Assembly (NCBI RefSeq): GCF_025770735.1
Contig: NZ_JAODPB010000008.1
Span: 62,001-126,000 of the forward strand
Direction: 5' to 3'
DNA length: 64,000 bases
DNA from: Shouchella tritolerans
GTDB taxonomy: Bacteria; Bacillota; Bacilli; Bacillales; Bacillaceae_D
Shown: in pieces, positions 59,671 through 64,000 of the stretch
Layout: each line of letters starts with the position of its first letter
Position numbering within the stretch: the first letter of the stretch is position 1
Notes under the pieces: model-generated
What the model was told of the DNA's origin: nothing
Databases searched by the model: none
The model's input: only the letters and a program-made list of their open reading frames with translations
Program-made: the position numbers and the translations under genes

Positions 59671-61386
59671 GTGGGCGTACAACTAGATGGAGCTCATCAA
59701 CGCTTTGCCTTTTTTCAGAAGAGACGCTTGCTGGCATGGGTGCTTGCGCTGCTCATTTTTTGCTTGTTTGTGCTACCGATTATCCGACTGTTTTTACTTA
59801 GTTTTTTTCAGGAGGGCCAGCTAACATTTTCCCATTATACGCAAATCTTTTCTGAACCAAGGACGTGGACGATTTTTCGCAATACCGTTGTGATGGTAGC
59901 GGGGGCGACAACGCTCGCGCTCGCGTTAGGGTTAATTTTTGCCTGGCTGGTTGCCTATAGCGACATTCGCTTAAAAAAATTATTGCAACTGATGATTTTA
60001 GTCCCTTTTATCATTCCGTCCTACATCTTGACATTGTCATGGACACAGCTTATGAGCAGCAACGGGTGGGTGGCATCGTTGCTTCAGCTCCTTCCATTCT
60101 CGCTCGAACCGTTGCAAATGTATTCGATGGAAGGCATCATCTTTACACTTGCTTTGTCCCATTTTCCACTTGTTTTCTTATTTACAGTAGGCGTGCTGCG
60201 AAAAATTCCCCGTGAAATGGAATGGGCTGCACGGGCAAGTGGGGCAAACAGTTGGCATGTATTCAAACAAGTGACCTTTCCTCTTGCGCTTCCGGGACTT
60301 GCCGGCGGTGGCCTCCTTGCCTTTATCGCCAATTTAGACAACTTTGGCATCCCGGCGTTTCTCGGCATTCCGGCGCAAATTACAGTGCTCAGTACGGCTA
60401 TTTACCAAGAAGTGGTTGGATTTGGACCGTCTGCTTTTGCGCGGGCGGCAACGCTCTCAGTCATTTTGGCCGCTGTTGCGTTACTTGGCACATTTGCGCA
60501 ATGGTGGCTTGTACGCAAAGCGAAGCAAACCGAAACGATCCAGCAAGATCATGAGCCCCGCTACCGACTCGGGCGGCTACGCCTGCCAGTTGAAGTCTCT
60601 ATATGGGCATTTTTGTTGATGATCACGGTTGTTCCGATTGCGTCCATGTTGCAATCGTCTTTGATCGAAGCATATGGCTTGCCGTTTTCATGGGACAATC
60701 TCACGCTTGATCATTACCGCTTTATTTTGTTTGAGAATGATCGTGTCCAAGGCGCGATTGGCAACAGCTTGCTTTTAGCAGCAGGCACAACGGCGATTTG
60801 CCTATTCGTCGGCACTGGACTCGCCTATATGCGTGCCCGTCACCCAAATGCACTTAATCGGTCGCTTGAAGTTTTTGTCGGCCTGCCGTATGCACTACCA
60901 GGAATGGTGCTTGCTCTGGCAATGATTTTTATGTGGCTCGAGCCGATCCCTGGCTGGAATCCTGGCGTGTATGGAACGATAGGGATTTTGTTTATTGCCT
61001 ATATCACTCGGTTTATGGTGTTGCAAGTCAGGGGCAGCTATACAGCGATGGTCCAAGTCGATCCGTCGATGGAAGAGGCGGCTAGCTTATTCGGAGCGCG
61101 GCCAGTGGCGAAGTGGCGCCGCGTATTAGTGCCTCTGCTACTGCCAGGAGTTCTAAGTGGCGCGTTTCTTGTGTTTTTGACGGCGTTGACGGAACTGACT
61201 GTCTCCTCATTGCTATGGTCGAGTGGGTCAGAAACGATTGGGCTTATGATTTTTAACTTTGAGCAAGCTGGGTACTCGACTCATTCTACCGCTTTTTCGA
61301 TGCTCATTGTCACGGCCATCGTGCTTGTAATGGTCAGTATGTATATGCTTCAGCATGTTCGGGACAGGAGGATAAAGGACGTATGA
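59671..61386 (+). CDS. ABC importer permease, fused two-domain type
   Basis: The 571-residue protein has about 12 helices and two permease domains, each with an EAA loop that contacts the ATPase: MEWAARASGANSWHVFKQ near residue 185 and MEEAASLFGARPVAKWRR near 470. This FbpB/AfuB-like layout is typical of ferric, sugar-phosphate and phosphonate importers. GTG start with GGGGGG upstream. It overlaps the ATPase gene by four bases. Confidence 0.9.
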   Translation: MGVQLDGAHQRFAFFQKRRLLAWVLALLIFCLFVLPIIRLFLLSFFQEGQLTFSHYTQIFSEPRTWTIFRNTVVMVAGATTLALALGLIFAWLVAYSDIRLKKLLQLMILVPFIIPSYILTLSWTQLMSSNGWVASLLQLLPFSLEPLQMYSMEGIIFTLALSHFPLVFLFTVGVLRKIPREMEWAARASGANSWHVFKQVTFPLALPGLAGGGLLAFIANLDNFGIPAFLGIPAQITVLSTAIYQEVVGFGPSAFARAATLSVILAAVALLGTFAQWWLVRKAKQTETIQQDHEPRYRLGRLRLPVEVSIWAFLLMITVVPIASMLQSSLIEAYGLPFSWDNLTLDHYRFILFENDRVQGAIGNSLLLAAGTTAICLFVGTGLAYMRARHPNALNRSLEVFVGLPYALPGMVLALAMIFMWLEPIPGWNPGVYGTIGILFIAYITRFMVLQVRGSYTAMVQVDPSMEEAASLFGARPVAKWRRVLVPLLLPGVLSGAFLVFLTALTELTVSSLLWSSGSETIGLMIFNFEQAGYSTHSTAFSMLIVTAIVLVMVSMYMLQHVRDRRIKDV

Positions 61387-62447
61387 CAACGAAAATCACA
61401 GGCTTACGGAAAGCATTTGACGCATTTGAAGCGTTGCGCTCGATCGATTTGTCGATTGAGGCTGGCGAATTTGTGGCAGTGCTTGGGCCGTCAGGCTGCG
61501 GCAAAACAACACTCCTTCGGTTAATCGCCGGTTTTGAACGGCCAACAAATGGGGAGATTTACATGGACGAGGTTTGCGTTAGCACAAAAAAACATGTCAT
61601 CCCACCTGAACGCCGGAACATCGGCATGGTCTTCCAATCTTTTGCATTATGGCCTCATATGAGTGTACAGGAACAGGTGGAATTCCCGTTGCGCCATCAT
61701 CCCCATGCGCCTGTTGCTCTGAAAAAGCACTATAAAGAACGGGCTCTTGACGTTTTAAAGCTTGTAGGGCTTGGCCATTTAGGAAAACGAATGCCAAATG
61801 AGCTGTCTGGCGGACAAAAACAACGGGTAGCGCTCGCCCGGGCCATGGCCCACCAGCCATCTCTTTTGCTTATGGACGAACCACTTAGCAGTTTGGATGC
61901 CGAGCTGCGGGAAGAGATGCGCCGCGAAATTCAGAATGTGCACCGGCATACAAACAGTTCCGTCGTTTATGTCACACATGACCAAGGGGAAGCATTGGCG
62001 ATGGCAGACAGAATTGTCATTATGAAGGAAGGGAACATTGAACAAGTAGGGACGCCAGAAGATATTTTCCTTTATCCCAAAACCACGTATGTCGCGACAT
62101 TTGTCGGCAAAGCGACAATTCTATCTGGAAAATGGAATGGCAACCATTTTCATCCTGACGCTGACCCTACATTACGTTGGGACGGAACAGACATTGCTGC
62201 TGCGTTTAAACAACAGCAAACGTATCCAGTTCGCCCTGACCAATGGCGAATCAACGATGAGCAACGAGGGATTAAAGCAACAATAGCGAATGTGCTTTAT
62301 CAAGGAAGGGAGATCCAATATGCTGTTCAATTAGGAGAGGAAACGGTAACGGTTTACGGCTCACTAAATGAGCGTTATCGGATAGGCGATACAGTCTGTT
62401 TGCAAAAGCAAGAAACGCCAGTACCGCGCAAAGCACAAATTGGGTAA
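61383..62447 (+). CDS. ABC importer ATP-binding protein with TOBE domain
   Basis: The 354-residue ATPase has Walker A GPSGCGKT at 35-42, Q-loop FQSFALWPHM, signature LSGGQKQRV, Walker B LLLMDEPLSSLD and switch His in VTHDQGEALA. The part after about 240 is a TOBE-type regulatory domain. It belongs to the FbpC/PotA/UgpC group. It completes the five-gene operon and is followed by a bidirectional terminator. Confidence 0.93.
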   Translation: MTTKITGLRKAFDAFEALRSIDLSIEAGEFVAVLGPSGCGKTTLLRLIAGFERPTNGEIYMDEVCVSTKKHVIPPERRNIGMVFQSFALWPHMSVQEQVEFPLRHHPHAPVALKKHYKERALDVLKLVGLGHLGKRMPNELSGGQKQRVALARAMAHQPSLLLMDEPLSSLDAELREEMRREIQNVHRHTNSSVVYVTHDQGEALAMADRIVIMKEGNIEQVGTPEDIFLYPKTTYVATFVGKATILSGKWNGNHFHPDADPTLRWDGTDIAAAFKQQQTYPVRPDQWRINDEQRGIKATIANVLYQGREIQYAVQLGEETVTVYGSLNERYRIGDTVCLQKQETPVPRKAQIG

Positions 62448-62485
62448 CGCGTGTACCAGCGCATCTAAGCAAGGAAGCTGATAGG

Positions 62486-62525
62486 AAGGAATCAAGCCTA
62501 GCTCCAAAGCCAGGCTTGATTCCTT
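62486..62525. terminator. Bidirectional terminator after the importer operon
   Basis: AAGGAATCAAGCCT pairs with AGGCTTGATTCCTT around a 12-base loop, with T-rich flanks on both strands. Confidence 0.85.
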
Positions 62526-62711
62526 TCATTTCTTTTTCAAAAACATCTTGACGGCTACTAAATAACCCGTTACAACAATAATGAGACCACGGATGAAATT
62601 TCCTACAATAAATTCAAAAGAACCACTTTCCTGATTGGCAACATATCTACTTACAAAATAGAACATCGTCGTTGCAATAAGGAAGTACAGTAAAAAGCGT
62701 AAATATCTCAT
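62526..62711 (-). CDS. Small two-helix membrane protein of unknown function
   Basis: The 61-residue frame encodes two hydrophobic segments (about 5-21 and 37-55) separated by a polar turn (SRYVANQESGSFEF) and a basic end (KMFLKKK), as expected for a real inner-membrane protein. The ribosome site is poor (TTGAAATAACGAA before ATG). It ends at a bidirectional terminator. I do not recognise the family. Confidence 0.55.
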   Translation of the reverse strand: MRYLRFLLYFLIATTMFYFVSRYVANQESGSFEFIVGNFIRGLIIVVTGYLVAVKMFLKKK

Positions 62712-62926
62712 TTCGTTATTTCAATCCATCCATTGTTTTTATACCAATCCCTACGACCAGTAAACTTAACGGGCGATCGTTCAATGAAAAAAACAGTCTT
62801 TGCTTAGGCTGTAGCTACATTTGAAAGAGAATGCTTGAGTATCTAGATCCGTATCACAGCAATCATGGCAAGAGGAGTACTGACTAAAAGAGGGCATAAG
62901 GAGTGATCACAAGCATGTCCCGTAAA

Positions 62927-62966
62927 GGAAACTGCCGATTGTATTTTTCTAGGGCAGTTCCCTTTT
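62927..62966 (+). terminator. Plus-strand terminator-like hairpin with no clear gene
   Basis: GGAAACTGCC pairs with GGGCAGTTCC (one mismatch), followed by CTTTTT. No convincing plus-strand gene precedes it; it may end a small RNA starting near 62850. On the other strand it follows the GAF gene. Confidence 0.5.
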
Positions 62967-62996
62967 TATTTAGAGGCTATAGGGACAGTCTCTTCG

Positions 62997-63359
62997 TTAA
63001 TTTAGGCTATATTCATGGCCAATGGCACTTGCAATCGTTTCAAGCGTTGCCACATCTGTCACATCGAAGGCGATCGCTTCTTTCGTGCGCACAACCATGA
63101 CGCCGATTTCCGTACTGTTTGCATTTTTAACAGGAAATTTTAATTCGCCGTTGCATTCCCAGCGCAAATCATTTTCAAAGCATGAGGCAGCAACAAGCTT
63201 ATGGTCGAGATTTTCATACATATAAATGCCGACCCAATCAATATATGGAACGGTGTCGACTAAGCTTTCCACTGTTTTGGCGAATATGGAGTAAACATCC
63301 TTTTTCTTGTATACATGGGCCATTATTTTTAGCGATGCGATATCGGTAGGTATAGACAA
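62997..63359 (-). CDS. Small GAF-domain protein
   Basis: The protein (about 120 residues) is a single GAF domain: IASLKIMAHVYKKKDVYSIF, YIDWVGIYMYENLDHKLVAASCFENDL and the terminal LETIASAIGHEYSLN. Stand-alone GAF proteins bind small molecules or reduce methionine sulfoxide (fRMsr), but the fRMsr Cys triad is not evident: only two Cys are seen. The start is uncertain; TTG 63359 is eight bases from GAGGGG, while GTG 63368 overlaps it. Confidence 0.78.
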   Translation of the reverse strand: MSIPTDIASLKIMAHVYKKKDVYSIFAKTVESLVDTVPYIDWVGIYMYENLDHKLVAASCFENDLRWECNGELKFPVKNANSTEIGVMVVRTKEAIAFDVTDVATLETIASAIGHEYSLN

Positions 63360-63430
63360 CCCACTCACCCCTCTTTATGCAAAATTCCTTCTCCATTCTA
63401 ACAGAACTGCAGGCAAGATGGATTAGAAAG

Positions 63431-63459
63431 TTTAGGAAAGCTGTCGATTTTGTTATACT
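63431..63459 (+). promoter_or_regulatory. SigA-type promoter of the rRNA methyltransferase gene
   Basis: TTTAGG (63431-63436) and TATACT (63454-63459) are 17 bases apart. Confidence 0.6.
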
Positions 63460-63522
63460 AGATAAAGAAGCGAGTTGGCAATCAACAAAAGTGCGACCGC
63501 CTCCACTAACAGGAGTGAGACG

Positions 63523-64000
63523 ATGAAAACGAACAATAAACAAAAAACGTCTTCTCGATCAAGCCAAGGCGTGTCTGTAGTCAAAGGGCAAAAGTTTCCG
63601 TTGACGATCAAGCGTATAGGCATTAATGGAGAAGGCGTTGGGTATTATAAACGCCATGTTGTCTTTGTAAAAGGCGCCTTGCCAGGGGAAGAAGTTGTCG
63701 CTGAAGTGACAAAGGCAGGGCGCTCTTTTTCAGAAGCGAAAATAAAGAAAATCCGCAAGCGATCAGATGACCGTGTTAAAGCGCCGTGCCCCATCTATGA
63801 AGAGTGCGGCGGCTGCCAACTGCAACATATGAATTATGGGGCGACATTGGAAGGCAAGAAGGACATCGTGCGCCAAGCGTTTGTCCGCTACACCAATGTG
63901 CCAGAGTCAAAGCTGCCGCTAAACCATACGATAGGCATGGACAACCCTTGGTATTACCGCAATAAAAGCCAGTTGCAAACGCGCAAACAGAAAGACGGCA
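63523..64000 (+). CDS. rlmCD: 23S rRNA (uracil-5-)-methyltransferase RlmD/RlmCD, N-terminal part (cut by window edge)
   Basis: The first 159 residues are visible. A basic tail (1-16) precedes a TRAM RNA-binding domain (about 22-85, [23 protein letters not shown], split as [13 protein letters not shown] and [13 protein letters not shown]) and the start of the 4Fe-4S site with [14 protein letters not shown]. This is the layout of RlmD-type enzymes that make 5-methyluridine in 23S rRNA with SAM. Bacillus carries one dual-site enzyme, RlmCD, and a paralogue; the two cannot be told apart from this fragment. AGGAGTGAG precedes ATG 63523. Confidence 0.9.
   Translation, partial: MKTNNKQKTSSRSSQGVSVVKGQKFPLTIKRIGINGEGVGYYKRHVVFVKGALPGEEVVAEVTKAGRSFSEAKIKKIRKRSDDRVKAPCPIYEECGGCQLQHMNYGATLEGKKDIVRQAFVRYTNVPESKLPLNHTIGMDNPWYYRNKSQLQTRKQKDG

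Noticed and set aside
62903-63100. 65-codon plus-strand frame after AAGGAG
   Set aside because: It contains the terminator hairpin and runs antisense into the conserved GAF gene; the translation looks random.

Overview
The window reads as ordinary chromosome from an alkaliphilic, spore-forming member of the Bacillaceae. It is most like the Shouchella (Bacillus) clausii / Alkalihalobacillus group, judged from recalled families and not from a search. Reasons: Bacillus-type genes throughout (mreBH, abrB, yfkAB, yngK, pdaA, ykvU-like, fbpB-like, bacterial nos), strong AGGAGG-type ribosome binding sites, intrinsic terminators after most operons, and an RNase H1 closely resembling the B. halodurans enzyme. 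I see no rRNA, tRNA, CRISPR array, prophage or complete insertion sequence.

Layout. 0-9.4 kb: the end of a phosphonate/phosphite-type ABC transporter, a HelD-like RNA polymerase recycling factor, a heterodimeric ABC exporter and a KinB-like histidine kinase. 9.5-13.5 kb: glycerol use (glpK, glpD, glpP), with a leader terminator before glpD that GlpP probably controls. 13.6-19.9 kb: an amino acid/Na+ symporter, a MATE-like flippase, a YngK-type glycosidase and a cytoplasmic gamma-glutamyltransferase. 20-24 kb: the trehalose operon with three TreR palindromes and a cre site. 24.2-27.7 kb: glutathione peroxidase, nitric oxide synthase and the ABC-F protein YfmR. 27.8-31.5 kb: the fruRKA operon. 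31.6-36.9 kb: mreBH, an NSS transporter, abrB, rnhA and small genes. 36.9-41.5 kb: aldehyde dehydrogenase plus amine N-hydroxylase, then a PerR-type catalase gene. 41.6-51.4 kb: pepF, a lipoprotein, cytochrome bd oxidase, an FbpB-like peptide, yfkD/yfkAB and a phosphatase. 51.5-56.6 kb: a CNNM/CorC protein, a PopT-type (DUF368) lipid-carrier translocase, pdaA, and an Rrf2 regulator with a thioredoxin-reductase-like enzyme. 57-62.4 kb: a five-gene operon (TIM-barrel isomerase, surE, three-gene ABC importer). 62.5-64 kb: a small membrane protein, a GAF protein and the start of an RlmD/RlmCD-type rRNA methyltransferase gene.

The most interesting signal is a family of about 150-180 bp non-coding repeats (five copies between 32.8 and 51.5 kb). 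They share a left end, a hairpin near the right end and partly matching inverted ends. They lie against intrinsic terminator hairpins. The copy at 47.1 kb is flanked by an exact 26-bp direct repeat that duplicates a terminator and the end of the FbpB-like gene, so the family looks like a small mobile element that targets terminators. Second is the surE/isomerase/ABC importer operon, which suggests uptake and dephosphorylation of a phosphorylated solute. Several short genes (29, 33, 46, 49 and 56 residues) sit in what would otherwise look like empty gaps.
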